Part shown: in pieces, positions 17,319 through 26,148 of the stretch
How the letters are laid out: each line of letters begins with the position of its first letter
How positions within the stretch are numbered: the first letter of the stretch is position 1
From: an uncultured Prevotella sp.
GTDB lineage: Bacteria; Bacteroidota; Bacteroidia; Bacteroidales; Bacteroidaceae
Assembly (NCBI GenBank): GCA_944320105.1
Contig: CALUGA010000005.1
Coordinates: 61,853-125,852 of the forward strand
Direction of reading: 5' to 3'
Length of the DNA: 64,000 nt
The notes under the pieces: model-generated
What the model was told of the DNA's origin: nothing
The model's input: the letters and a program-made list of their open reading frames with translations, nothing else
The model's database searches: none
Program-made: the position numbers and the translations under genes

Positions 17319-18092
17319 TCAGCGGATTGTCGTTCCGCCGCCTTGCCCGAGGGCCAGGGCCGAGGTGATGAGCACGCGCCCCACGCCCGCCTCCACTGCG
17401 GCGAGGGCATTTTCTATCTTTGGCACCATGCCTCCGGCCACCACGCCCGTGCTTACGAGCTGCCCGAAGTCGGCCCGGGTGATGAGTGGTATCACCGAGG
17501 AGTCGTCGTCGGGGCGGGCGAGCACGCCGGGCTTCTCGAAGCAGTAGGCCAGCGTTACGTCGTAGAGCGGTGCCAGGGCCTTGGCCGCCTCGGCGGCTAT
17601 GGTGTCGGCGTTGGTGTTGAGCAGCTGCCCGCAGCCATCGTGCGTGAGCGGGGCGAGCACGGGGGTGATGCCGCTTTCGATGAGCGTGGCGAGGGTCTGG
17701 CCGTCGGTGCGGTCCACGTCGCCCACGAAGCCGAAGTCAACCCCGCCCTGCGGCGGGCGGCGGTGGGAGCGCATCACGTCGATGTCGGCGCCGGTGAGGC
17801 CGAGTGCGCGCTGCCCCATGGCCGCGAGGCGGGCCACTATGTCCTTGTTGACAAGGCCGCCGTAGACCATCGTCACCACGCTGAGCATGTCGGCGTCGGT
17901 TATGCGGCGGCCGCCCACCATGCGGCTCTCAATGCCCAGCCGGGCTGCCACCTGCGTGGCGCGGCGGCCTCCGCCGTGCACGAGCACCTTGCGCCCTGCG
18001 AGGCTGCAGAAGCCCTTGAGCAGGGCGGCGAGCTGCGCCGGGTCCTCGACCACGGCGCCGCCCACCTTTACTATGGTAAGTTGTTGCTTCAT
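17319..18092 (-). CDS. argB: Acetylglutamate kinase
   Basis: A 257-aa amino-acid kinase that phosphorylates N-acetylglutamate, the second step of arginine synthesis. The N-terminal phosphate/ATP motif KVGGAVVEDP and the glycine-rich VLVHGGGRRATQVAARLGIE are clear. The substrate loop (RMVGGRRITDADMLSVVTMV) and C-terminal GGMVPKIENALAAVEAGVGR complete the fold at the usual length. It lies 108 bp after speA; the gap holds CCTATAGG-type repeats. The neighbourhood pairs an arginine-forming enzyme with an arginine-consuming one. Confidence 0.93.
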   Translation of the reverse strand: MKQQLTIVKVGGAVVEDPAQLAALLKGFCSLAGRKVLVHGGGRRATQVAARLGIESRMVGGRRITDADMLSVVTMVYGGLVNKDIVARLAAMGQRALGLTGADIDVMRSHRRPPQGGVDFGFVGDVDRTDGQTLATLIESGITPVLAPLTHDGCGQLLNTNADTIAAEAAKALAPLYDVTLAYCFEKPGVLARPDDDSSVIPLITRADFGQLVSTGVVAGGMVPKIENALAAVEAGVGRVLITSALALGQGGGTTIR

Positions 18093-18117
18093 CTTTCTTT
18101 TGTTTTGTTGGGGCTGT

Positions 18118-18192
18118 TTGGCCTATAGGGCCTATTTGGCCTATAAGACCTATAAGCCCTATAGGCCAGATAGGGCTTATAGGCCAAGTGGG
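18118..18192. repeat. GGCCTATAA-type short repeats between speA and argB
   Basis: About eight degenerate 8-9-bp units (GGCCTATAGGG, GGCCTATAAGACC, TATAAGCCC) with internal dyad symmetry. The same motif recurs after the S46 peptidase at 43997-44064. Reads on as noncoding spacer. Confidence 0.75.
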
Positions 18193-18200
18193 CCGGCCCC

Positions 18201-20093
18201 TCACTCAAGGTAAGTGTAGCCGTAGAGGCCCGAGCGGTAGTTGCCCAGGAACTCCTTGCCCTCGTCGAGGGTGATGCGCCCCTCCTTGACGCTCTTGGTG
18301 ACCCACATCTCCAGCTGGCGCACGAGCTTGCGCGGGTTGTACTGAACGTAGTCCAGGACTTCGGCCACCGTCTCGCCGTCAATCACCTGGTCGATGTGGT
18401 AGTGGCCGTCCTTCACGCTGATGTGCACGGCGGTGGTGTCGCCGAAGAGGTTGTGCATGTCGCCCAGTATCTCCTGGTAGGCGCCCACGAGGAACACCCC
18501 GAGGTAGTAAGGCTCGTTCTTCTTGAGGGCGTGGACGGGCAGTATGTGGGAGTTGTTGCGGTTGGTCACGAAGTTGGTTATCTTGCCGTCGCTGTCGCAG
18601 GTGATGTCCTGCAGGGTGGCGCTGCGCGTGGGCCGCTCGTCGAGCCGCTGTATGGGGACGATTGGGAAGAGCTGGTCGATGGCCCAGGAGTCGGGCAGCG
18701 ACTGGAAGAGCGAGAAGTTGCAGAAGTACTTGTCGGCCAGCAGCTTGTCGAGGTTCATGAGTTCCTCGGGCGTGTGCTTGAGCTGCTTGGCCAGTATGTT
18801 TATCTCGCGGCACACGCTCCAGTACATGCTTTCAATCTCGGCGCGGGTGCGCAGGTCCACTATGCCGTGGCTGAAGAGGTCGAGCGACTCCTCGCGTATC
18901 TGCTCGGCGTCGTGCCAGTCTTCGAGCATGGTGCGCGGGTTGAGGTTGTCCCATATCTCGTAGAGGTCGCGCACGAGCTGGTGGCTGCCCTCCGATGGCT
19001 CGTATTCCTCCTCCATCTCGGGCAGCGATGCCGTTTCGAGCACGTCGATTACGAGCACCGAGTGGTGGGCTGTGAGCGAGCGCCCGCTTTCGGTTATGAT
19101 GTTGGGGTGGGGCAGGCCGTTGCGGTCGGCGGCATCTACGAAGGTGTAGATGCAGTCGTTGACGTATTCCTGTATGGAGTAGTTTACGGAGCTTTCGCTG
19201 CTTGGCGAGCGCGTGCCGTCGTAGTCGACGCCGAGCCCTCCGCCGCAGTCAACGAAGTCGACGTTGTAGCCCAGCTTGTGCAGCTGTATGTAGAACTGCG
19301 ACGCCTCGCGCAGTGCGGCCTGTATGCGGCGTATCTTCGTTATCTGGCTGCCTATGTGGAAGTGGATCAGTCGGAGGCAGTCGCGCATGTTCTTCTTGTC
19401 GAGCAGTTCGAGCGCGTCGAGCAGTTCGGCGCTCGTGAGGCCGAACTTGCTGGCGTCGCCGCCGCTGTCCTCCCACTTGCCGCTGCCCGATGAGGCCAGC
19501 TTTATGCGTATGCCGAGGTTTGGGCGGACGTTGAGCTTCTTGGCCACGCGGGCTATGATGTCAAGCTCGTTGAGCTTCTCCACTACGATGAAGATGCGCT
19601 TCCCCATTTTCTGGGCGAGCAGGGCAAGCTCTATGTAGCTCTGATCCTTGTAGCCGTTGCAGATGATGAGCGAGTCGCTCTGGCACTGCACGGCTATCAC
19701 GGCGTGCAGCTCGGGCTTGGAGCCGGCCTCAAGTCCGAGGTTGAACTTGCGGCCGTGGCTTATTATCTCCTCCACGACGGGCTGCATCTGGTTTACCTTT
19801 ATGGGGTAGATGATGAAGTTCTCGCCCTTGTAGTCGTACTCTGCGGCGGCCTTGCGGAAGCAGCTGCTGGTTTTCTCGATGCGGTTGTCGAGGATGTCGG
19901 GGAAGCGGAGCAGCACCGGCGGTGTGACGTCGCGCAGGGCCAGCTCGTCCATGACGTCGCGCAGGTCGATCTGCGTCTCGTCCTTGCATGGCGTTACGTA
20001 GACGTGTCCGGCGGCGTTCACGCCGAAGTACGACGTGCCCCACCCGTTGATGTTGTAAAGCTCCTTGGAGTCCTCAATGGTCCACTTTTTCAT
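18201..20093 (-). CDS. speA: Biosynthetic arginine decarboxylase (PLP)
   Basis: A 630-aa decarboxylase converting arginine to agmatine for polyamine synthesis. The PLP lysine lies in YPIKVNQMQPVVEEI; other landmarks are LGLEAGSKPELHAVI, IHFHIGSQITKIRRI, DCGGGLGVDYDGTRS and ITESGRSLTAHHSVLV. Length and order match SpeA. ATG 20093 (MKKWTIEDSKELYNINGWGT) is the usual start; the frame to 20198 overlaps aroK and is not family-like. It starts 19 bp after aroK, so it belongs to the topA-aroK-speA unit. Confidence 0.95.
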   Translation of the reverse strand: MKKWTIEDSKELYNINGWGTSYFGVNAAGHVYVTPCKDETQIDLRDVMDELALRDVTPPVLLRFPDILDNRIEKTSSCFRKAAAEYDYKGENFIIYPIKVNQMQPVVEEIISHGRKFNLGLEAGSKPELHAVIAVQCQSDSLIICNGYKDQSYIELALLAQKMGKRIFIVVEKLNELDIIARVAKKLNVRPNLGIRIKLASSGSGKWEDSGGDASKFGLTSAELLDALELLDKKNMRDCLRLIHFHIGSQITKIRRIQAALREASQFYIQLHKLGYNVDFVDCGGGLGVDYDGTRSPSSESSVNYSIQEYVNDCIYTFVDAADRNGLPHPNIITESGRSLTAHHSVLVIDVLETASLPEMEEEYEPSEGSHQLVRDLYEIWDNLNPRTMLEDWHDAEQIREESLDLFSHGIVDLRTRAEIESMYWSVCREINILAKQLKHTPEELMNLDKLLADKYFCNFSLFQSLPDSWAIDQLFPIVPIQRLDERPTRSATLQDITCDSDGKITNFVTNRNNSHILPVHALKKNEPYYLGVFLVGAYQEILGDMHNLFGDTTAVHISVKDGHYHIDQVIDGETVAEVLDYVQYNPRKLVRQLEMWVTKSVKEGRITLDEGKEFLGNYRSGLYGYTYLE

Positions 20094-20112
20094 TTCTCTT
20101 GGTGTAGTTGTG

Positions 20113-20694
20113 TTATGGCTTCGTGTTGTTGGGTTGGTTGGTGTGGCTTGGGGGCTTGGCGGCGGGCTTGAGGCCGAGCATCCGGCAGATGCCCTCAACG
20201 GCCTGGCCCACCTTTGCGCGGCTGTCGAGCAGGCTCACGTCGAAGGTGTAGGCGGCCTTTGAGTAGAAAGGCTCGCGCCGCTGCAGCTGCTCGGCTATGA
20301 AGCGGCCAAGCTCCTCGGGCGACTTGCCCTTGATGAGCGGGCGCTCGGTGCGGCCCATGAGCAGGTGGCTGCGGAGCACCTCGGGCGTGGCCTTGAGGTA
20401 GACCACGGGGCCTTGCGCGTTCATGTAGTCGATGTTGTCGAAGAAGCAGGGGGTGCCTCCGCCGCAGCTGAGCACCACTCCCTCGAACTCGGCGGCCTCG
20501 TGGAGCATGGCTCGCTCCACGAGGCGGAAGCCCTCCTCGCCGCGTTCGGCGAAGAGCTGCGGCACGGTTTTGTGCATGCGGGCCTCTATGTACCAGTCGA
20601 GGTCGTAGAATTCCATGCCCAGGGCGTTGGCCAGCGCCTTGCCCACGGTGGTCTTTCCCGCGCCCATGTAGCCTATTATGATTATCCTCTGCAT
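20113..20694 (-). CDS. aroK: Shikimate kinase
   Basis: A 193-aa P-loop kinase that phosphorylates shikimate in aromatic amino-acid synthesis. Walker A is GYMGAGKTTVGKALA at residues 8-22. DLDWYIEARM carries the substrate Asp, EGFRLVERAML the substrate Arg, and VVLSCGGGTPC the glycine-rich loop. The lid follows as GRTERPLIKGKSPEE. The C-terminal ~17 residues are a low-complexity tail. It lies 36 bp after topA and 19 bp before speA. Confidence 0.93.
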   Translation of the reverse strand: MQRIIIIGYMGAGKTTVGKALANALGMEFYDLDWYIEARMHKTVPQLFAERGEEGFRLVERAMLHEAAEFEGVVLSCGGGTPCFFDNIDYMNAQGPVVYLKATPEVLRSHLLMGRTERPLIKGKSPEELGRFIAEQLQRREPFYSKAAYTFDVSLLDSRAKVGQAVEGICRMLGLKPAAKPPSHTNQPNNTKP

Positions 20695-20730
20695 TGTGCG
20701 TTGCGTTGTGTGGGAGCCGTGGCGGCTGGC

Positions 20731-23067
20731 TTACTTCTTCTTGGCGGCAGCGGCCTCCACCACCTTCATGCACTCGCCGAAGGTAAGCTCGGCGGCCTGC
20801 TCGTGCATGGCCTTGGGCAGGCGGTAGTTCTTCCCGTCATAGGCTATGTATGGGCCGTAGCGGCCGTTGAGCACTTCGAGCGGCGGTGTGCTTGGGAACG
20901 ACTTTATGTGGCGCTGCTTTTCCAGGAGGCGTTTCTTCTCGATGAGGGCCACGGCGGTGCCGAGCGTTACGGTGAGCGGGTCGGACTCCTTGGGCAGCGA
21001 GGTGTACTTCTTGTCGTGGAGCACGTAGGGGCCGAAGCGGCCTGCGCCCACCACGACCTTCTTGCCCTCGAACTCGCCCAGCTCCCTGGGCAGCTTGAAC
21101 AGTTCGAGGGCCTCGGCCAGGGTGATGGTCTCCATGCCCTTGTCGGCGGGCAGCTGCGCGAAGCGCGGCTTGTCGGTGTCGTCGGCGGCGCCTATCTGCA
21201 CCACGGGGCCGTAGCGTCCTATCTTCACGAACACGGGTTTGCCGGTCTTGGGGTCCTGGCCCAGCTCGCGCTCGCCTGCCTTGTGCTCGGAGCGGGTGTT
21301 GATGGCCTGCTCCACCACCGGCTCGAAGCTGGCGTAGAAGTCTTTCATCATGTCGGTCCACTGTTCCTGCCCCTCGGCTATCTCGTCGAACTTGTGTTCC
21401 ACCTTGGCCGTGAAGTTGTAGTCCATGATGCCGGGGAAGTGCTCCATGAGGAAGTCGTTGACCACGATGCCTATGTCGGTGGGCAGGAGCTTGCCCTTGT
21501 CGCTGCCCGCCATCTCGGTGCGGGTCTTTTGCGTTACCACCTTGCCGCGTAGCGTGTCGACGGTGTACTGGCGCTCCTCGCCCTTGTGGTCGCCCTTGTG
21601 TACGTACTCGCGCTGCTGTATGGTGCTGATGGTTGGGGCGTAGGTAGATGGGCGGCCTATGCCCAGCTCTTCGAGCTTATGCACGAGGCTGGCCTCGGTG
21701 TAGCGCACGGGACCCTGGCTGAAGCGTTCGGTGGCCGTCACCTCGCGGCGCGCCAGCTCCTGCCCCTCGGCCAGCGGCGGCAGCAGCCGTGCCTGCTCGG
21801 CGTCGGGCTGCTCGTCGTCGTCGGTAGACTCGCGGTAAACCTTGAGGAATCCGTCGAACGTCACCACCTCGCCCGTGGCCGTGAACCCGGGCGCGCCGGG
21901 CAGCGGGTTGCCCTCGGCGTCGCACAGCACGATGGCGGCTGTGGTCTTCTCTATCTCGGCGTCGGCCATCTGGCTGGCGGCTGTGCGCTTCCATATGAGG
22001 TCGTAGAGCCGCTTTTCCTGCGCGGTGCCGTCGATGGTGGCGGCGTCCATGTAGGTGGGGCGTATGGCCTCGTGGGCCTCCTGCGCGCCCTTGGAGTGGG
22101 TGTGCCACTGGCGCGGCTTGCTGTACTGCTGGCCCCAGAGCCGGGTTATCTCCTCGCGGCTGGCGCCTATGCAGAGCGTGGATAGGTTTACGGAGTCGGT
22201 ACGCATGTAGGTGATGCGCCCGCTCTCGTAGAGCATCTGGGCCACGCGCATGGTCTGGGCCACGGTGAAGCCGAGCTTGCGCGCGGCCTCCTGCTGCAGC
22301 GTGGAGGTGGTGAAGGGGGGCGCGGGTGTGCGCTTGAGCGGCTTCTTGGCCACGGCGCCCACGCGGAAGGTGGCGTCCTTGCACTGGTCGAGGAAAGCCT
22401 CTACCTCGGCGTGTGTCTTGAAGCGGGTGTCGAGTTCGGCCTTCACCTCGGTGGCCGAGCCGTCGGCGTTGGCCGTGGCGAAGATGGCCGCCACGCGGTA
22501 GTAAGGCTCGCTCTTGAAAGCCTGTATCTCGCGCTCGCGCTCCACTATGAGCCTCACGGCCACGCTCTGCACGCGGCCTGCCGAGAGGGCGGGCTTCACC
22601 TTGCGCCAGAGCACGGGCGAGAGCTTGAAGCCCACGAGGCGGTCGAGCACGCGCCTGGCCTGCTGGGCGTTCACGAGGTTCATGTCGAGGTGGCGCGGGT
22701 GCTTTATCGCCTCGAGTATGGCGGGCTTGGTGATTTCGTGGAACACTATGCGGTTGGTGTTCTTCTCGTCAAGCCCGAGCACCTCGCACAGGTGCCAGGA
22801 TATGGCTTCTCCCTCGCGGTCCTCATCGGATGCGAGCCACACCTTGGCTGCCTGCCCGGCGGCCTGGCGCAGTTCGCCCACGAGCTTCTGCTTCTCCTCT
22901 GGCACCTCGTAGTGGGGCTGCAGCGTGGCAGTGTCGATGCTCAGCTCCTTCTTCTTGAGGTCGCGGATGTGGCCGTAGCTCGACATCACCTTGTAGTCGC
23001 CGCCCAGGAATTTCTCTATGGTTTTCGCCTTTGCGGGCGACTCCACTATGACTAAATTCTTCAGCAT
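20731..23067 (-). CDS. topA: DNA topoisomerase I
   Basis: A 778-aa type IA topoisomerase that relaxes negative supercoils. The Toprim domain opens MLKNLVIVESPAKAKTIEKF, with acidic DEDREGEAISWHL. The catalytic Tyr is in GRITYMRTDSVNLS. The C-terminus carries three Toprim_C-type repeats (KIGRYGPVVQIG, GAGRFGPYVLHD, LNGRYGPYIAYD) rather than four-Cys zinc ribbons, followed by a Lys/Ala tail. Start ATG 23067 is the conserved one; the frame to 23229 runs through the promoter. A -7 box TACTTTTG lies at 23101-23094. First gene of the topA-aroK-speA-argB group. Confidence 0.96.
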   Translation of the reverse strand: MLKNLVIVESPAKAKTIEKFLGGDYKVMSSYGHIRDLKKKELSIDTATLQPHYEVPEEKQKLVGELRQAAGQAAKVWLASDEDREGEAISWHLCEVLGLDEKNTNRIVFHEITKPAILEAIKHPRHLDMNLVNAQQARRVLDRLVGFKLSPVLWRKVKPALSAGRVQSVAVRLIVEREREIQAFKSEPYYRVAAIFATANADGSATEVKAELDTRFKTHAEVEAFLDQCKDATFRVGAVAKKPLKRTPAPPFTTSTLQQEAARKLGFTVAQTMRVAQMLYESGRITYMRTDSVNLSTLCIGASREEITRLWGQQYSKPRQWHTHSKGAQEAHEAIRPTYMDAATIDGTAQEKRLYDLIWKRTAASQMADAEIEKTTAAIVLCDAEGNPLPGAPGFTATGEVVTFDGFLKVYRESTDDDEQPDAEQARLLPPLAEGQELARREVTATERFSQGPVRYTEASLVHKLEELGIGRPSTYAPTISTIQQREYVHKGDHKGEERQYTVDTLRGKVVTQKTRTEMAGSDKGKLLPTDIGIVVNDFLMEHFPGIMDYNFTAKVEHKFDEIAEGQEQWTDMMKDFYASFEPVVEQAINTRSEHKAGERELGQDPKTGKPVFVKIGRYGPVVQIGAADDTDKPRFAQLPADKGMETITLAEALELFKLPRELGEFEGKKVVVGAGRFGPYVLHDKKYTSLPKESDPLTVTLGTAVALIEKKRLLEKQRHIKSFPSTPPLEVLNGRYGPYIAYDGKNYRLPKAMHEQAAELTFGECMKVVEAAAAKKK

Positions 23068-23093
23068 CTTCCGTAATTGGTTTGTTTGGGGTG

Positions 23094-23101
23094 CAAAAGT
23101 A
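23094..23101 (-). promoter_or_regulatory. -7 box upstream of topA
   Basis: TACTTTTG on the minus strand, 26 bp upstream of the topA start. No clear TTG at the right distance, so the -33 part is weak. Confidence 0.45.
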
Positions 23102-23109
23102 AGCAAAAA

Positions 23110-23600
23110 CTTTGCTACCACATTATATATATGTGGTTTTTTCTGTTTTTTTAATTGTTTGCCGCCCCCGGGGGGATGCCCGCTATATGGCGTGGCCGCC
23201 GCCCTCCCGGCACCGGCGGCGCACTCCACGGGGCCTGGCCGCCGCCGTGGCGTACATTAATAAATAAGGCGTGGGCGCGCCCACGCAGGCCGCGCGGCGG
23301 GGTGGGGCTGACAGGGCGCTTTGCGAAACGTGCCGTTTGAGGGCGCGAAACGGCCTGTTTGGGGCTGCGAAACGGCCTGTTTCAGAACGCAAAACGGCAC
23401 GTATTGCCAACGCGCTGGCAGCCAGGCACTTGCGAGCGCAGCCCGAAGGCCCCGCCGGAAGGCCCGGGAGGAGGGTGAAAGCGGGTGGCCGCAGGGTGCG
23501 GTGGCGAGCCGTCGGCATGGCCCGCCGCACCCGCGCCGAGCAGCGGGGCGGGGCGTCGGTCGGCAGGCTTGCATCCGCCTGCAAATGAAAACTTATACTA
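23110..23600. repeat. Intergenic region with 22-bp-unit cluster
   Basis: No convincing gene. At about 23318-23440 lies a cluster of the 22-bp family: GAAACGTGCCGTTTGAGGGC, GAAACGGCCTGTTTGGGGCT, GAAACGGCCTGTTTCAGAAC and AAAACGGCACGTATTGCC, followed by CAACGCGCTGGCAGCCAGGC. Several overlapping frames are open on both strands because the region is GC-rich; none has a start signal or recognisable product. Confidence 0.75.
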
Positions 23601-23774
23601 AGAACTCATTTAAACTTTTTGCGACTTCAGCCCGGGGAATGTTTTCGAGGCTGTTTTTTTGCCGGAAAAAGGAACGTAGCGGGCTACGTGACGAGTGACG
23701 GCGAAGAAACAGGCCGAAAAGAACCCCGGGCTGAAGCAAGAACGAACATCTCGGAAAAAGTTTAAATGAGTTCT
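23601..23774. mobile_element. MITE-like element with perfect 20-bp terminal inverted repeats
   Basis: AGAACTCATTTAAACTTTTT at 23601-23620 is inverted exactly at 23755-23774. Inside, CTTCAGCCCGGGG pairs with CCCCGGGCTGAAG and the arms stay complementary in blocks to a central ACGTAGCGGGCTACGT. At 174 bp there is no room for a transposase. It ends 17 bp before the -33 element of the kduI promoter. It shares a TTTAAAC-containing end with the element at 15.2-15.45 kb. Confidence 0.8.
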
Positions 23775-23791
23775 AAAATTGGGCGATATAT

Positions 23792-23822
23792 TTTGCCGTC
23801 CGGCGGAAAAAGCGTATCTTTG
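23792..23822 (+). promoter_or_regulatory. Promoter of kduID
   Basis: TTTG at 23792-23795, 19 bases, then TATCTTTG at 23815-23822: a textbook Bacteroidetes promoter, 82 bp before kduI. Confidence 0.8.
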
Positions 23823-23904
23823 CCTTTGCGCGCCGCGCCCACCGCAGGGGCGCCACGCCCGCAGACGACGGAAACGACAGACAAACCATAAAACAAACAG
23901 AAGC

Positions 23905-24750
23905 ATGAAGACAAACTATGAGATTCGCTATGCGGCCCACCCCGAGGACGCAAAGAGTTACGACACCAAGCGCATACGCCGCGACTTCCTCATCGAGCGC
24001 GTGTTCGCCGCCGACGAGGTGAACATGGTATACTCCATGTACGACCGCATGGTGGTGGGCGGGGCAATGCCCGTGGCCGAGGAGCTGAAGCTCGAGGCCA
24101 TCGACCCGCTCAAGGCACCATACTTCACCACCCGCCGCGAGATAGGCATCTACAACGTGGGCCTGGGCGAAGGCACGGTGAAGGTGGGCGACGAGACGTT
24201 CACACTGGGCTACAAGGAAGCCCTCTACATAGGCCGCGGCGACCGCGACGTGGTGTTTGCCAGCGCCGATCCGCAGAAGCCCGCCAAGTTCTACTTCAAC
24301 AGCGTGACCGCCCACACCGCCTATCCCTGCCGCAAGGTGACCAAGGCCGACGCAGTGGTGGCCCACATGGGATCGCTCGAAATGAGCAACGAGCGCGACA
24401 TAAACAAGATGCTCGTGAGCCAGGTGCTGCCCACCTGCCAGCTGCAGATGGGAATGACCGAGCTGGCGCCCGGCAGCGTATGGAACACCATGCCCGCCCA
24501 CGTGCACAGCCGCCGCATGGAGGCTTACTTCTACTTCGAGGTGCCCGAGGAGCAGGCCGTGTGCCACTTCATGGGCGAGATAGACGAGACGCGCCACATC
24601 TGGATGCAGAACGACCAGGCCGTGCTCTCGCCGGAGTGGAGCATTCACAGCGCAGCCGCCACGCACAACTATACCTTCATCTGGGGCATGGGCGGCGAGA
24701 ACCAGGACTACGGCGACCAGGACTTCTACAAGATAACCGACCTGAAGTAA
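23905..24750 (+). CDS. kduI: 5-dehydro-4-deoxy-D-glucuronate isomerase
   Basis: A 281-aa cupin-fold isomerase that converts 5-keto-4-deoxyuronate to 2,5-diketo-3-deoxygluconate in breakdown of pectin and other uronates. Landmarks are MKTNYEIRYAAHPEDAKSYD, YDRMVVGGAMP, and the metal-binding MPAHVHSRRMEAYFYFE. ATG 23905 is the family start; the frame from 23779 crosses the promoter. kduD follows after 38 bp. No pectinase or SusCD pair is in the window, so the pathway's upstream part must be elsewhere. Confidence 0.95.
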   Translation: MKTNYEIRYAAHPEDAKSYDTKRIRRDFLIERVFAADEVNMVYSMYDRMVVGGAMPVAEELKLEAIDPLKAPYFTTRREIGIYNVGLGEGTVKVGDETFTLGYKEALYIGRGDRDVVFASADPQKPAKFYFNSVTAHTAYPCRKVTKADAVVAHMGSLEMSNERDINKMLVSQVLPTCQLQMGMTELAPGSVWNTMPAHVHSRRMEAYFYFEVPEEQAVCHFMGEIDETRHIWMQNDQAVLSPEWSIHSAAATHNYTFIWGMGGENQDYGDQDFYKITDLK

Positions 24751-24788
24751 GGCAACAACAACTAACTAACACATAGCACAGCAAAAGA

Positions 24789-25592
24789 ATGGATTCAATA
24801 CTGAACAAGTTCTCCCTCGAGGGCAAGGTGGCACTCGTTACGGGAGCGGCCTACGGCATTGGCTTCGCCATAGCCGAGGCTTACGCAAAGGCTGGCGCAA
24901 AGATTGCGTTCAACTGCCGCAGCCAGAAGCACATGGACCAGGCACTGGCCGACTACAAGGCCAAGGGCATTGAGGCCAAGGGCTACATCTGCGACGTTAC
25001 CAACGAGGAAGAGGTGAAGGCTATGGTGGCCGACATAGAGAAGGAACTGGGAGTAATCGACATACTGGTGAACAACGCCGGCATAATAAAGCGCATACCC
25101 ATGACGGAAATGTCGGTGGAGGAGTTCCGCCAGGTGGTCGACATCGACCTCAACGCCCCCTTCATCGTGTCGAAGGCCGTCATACCCGGCATGATAAAGA
25201 AGGGCCACGGCAAGATAATCAACGTGTGCTCGATGATGAGCGAGCTGGGCCGCGAAACCGTGTCGGCCTACGCAGCCGCCAAGGGCGGGCTCAAGATGCT
25301 CACGCGCAACATCTGCTCCGAGTTCGGCGAGCACAACATACAGTGCAACGGCATCGGCCCGGGCTACATAGCCACGCCGCAAACCGCACCGCTGCGCGAG
25401 CGCCAGGCCGACGGCAGCCGCCACCCATTCGACAGCTTCATCGTGTCGAAGACGCCCGCAGCGCGCTGGGGAACGCCCGAGGACCTCATGGGCCCGGCAG
25501 TGTTCCTGGCATCCGACGCCTCCGACTTCGTGAACGGACACATCCTCTACGTTGACGGCGGCATCCTGGCCTACATCGGCAAGCAGCCATAA
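24789..25592 (+). CDS. kduD: 2-dehydro-3-deoxy-D-gluconate 5-dehydrogenase (SDR)
   Basis: A 267-aa short-chain dehydrogenase. The NAD site is VTGAAYGIGFAIAEAYAKAG (residues ~17-36). NNAGI follows near 95, and the catalytic SAYAAAKGGLKML gives Tyr-x-x-x-Lys near residue 160. It reduces the KduI product to 2-keto-3-deoxygluconate. Cotranscribed with kduI; a strong hairpin follows. Confidence 0.93.
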   Translation: MDSILNKFSLEGKVALVTGAAYGIGFAIAEAYAKAGAKIAFNCRSQKHMDQALADYKAKGIEAKGYICDVTNEEEVKAMVADIEKELGVIDILVNNAGIIKRIPMTEMSVEEFRQVVDIDLNAPFIVSKAVIPGMIKKGHGKIINVCSMMSELGRETVSAYAAAKGGLKMLTRNICSEFGEHNIQCNGIGPGYIATPQTAPLRERQADGSRHPFDSFIVSKTPAARWGTPEDLMGPAVFLASDASDFVNGHILYVDGGILAYIGKQP

Positions 25593-25623
25593 AGGGCTCC
25601 GGCGGCAAGCCGCCATACAAACA

Positions 25624-25659
25624 CACAGGGCTGGCTCCCACGCGGGAGCCAGCCCTGTG
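25624..25659. terminator. Terminator hairpin between convergent kduD and HU gene
   Basis: A perfect 16-bp stem CACAGGGCTGGCTCCC / GGGAGCCAGCCCTGTG with a 4-nt loop, between the kduD stop and the HU stop. Placed to serve both strands, though the T tract is poor on either side. Confidence 0.75.
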
Positions 25660-25678
25660 CCGTTGCCTGGGCCAACGG

Positions 25679-25951
25679 TTAGTTGAGCGCGTCGCTCAGC
25701 TCCGACCCGGCCTTGAACTTAACCTGCTTCTTGGCGGCTATCTGTATCTTCTGCATCGTGGCAGGGTTGATGCCCTCACGGGCCGGACGCTCGGCCACGC
25801 TGAACGTGCCGAAGCCCACGATGGCAACCTTGTCGCCGGCCACGAGCGCATCCCTCAGCGCAGCGATGGTAGCCTCAAGGGCCTTCTTGGAGTCAACCTT
25901 GGTGAGGCCTGAGCCTTCGGCAATCTTGTCGATTAATTCTGTCTTGTTCAT
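25679..25951 (-). CDS. HU-family DNA-binding protein
   Basis: A 90-aa histone-like protein. MNKTELIDKIAEGSGLTKVD, then GDKVAIVGFGTFSVAERPAR, and the C-terminal KKQVKFKAGSELSDALN are typical HU. It binds and bends DNA as a dimer in the nucleoid. ATG 25951 is the family start; the frame to 26164 runs through the promoter (TTTG, 19 bases, TATATTTG). Monocistronic, convergent with kduD. Confidence 0.95.
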   Translation of the reverse strand: MNKTELIDKIAEGSGLTKVDSKKALEATIAALRDALVAGDKVAIVGFGTFSVAERPAREGINPATMQKIQIAAKKQVKFKAGSELSDALN

Positions 25952-26011
25952 AAACTTGCTTTTAATTGGATTAAATATGGTTGTAAATGTTTGTGCGACC
26001 GTTTGCTCTCG

Positions 26012-26042
26012 CAAATATAGGGGAAACTCTTCAGAAAACAAA
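26012..26042 (-). promoter_or_regulatory. Promoter of the HU gene
   Basis: On the minus strand TTTG (26042-26039), 19 bases, TATATTTG (26019-26012): full match to the Bacteroidetes consensus, 60 bp upstream of the start. Confidence 0.82.
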
Positions 26043-26148
26043 CAAAAAATAAAAAAAAGTGAGTTTTTTGCTGAAAAATAGCCCGAAACGCCCTTGCACA
26101 GCGCGCTTTTACGGATATTTTCAGTAATTTTGCCACCCGGCGGCGGCA

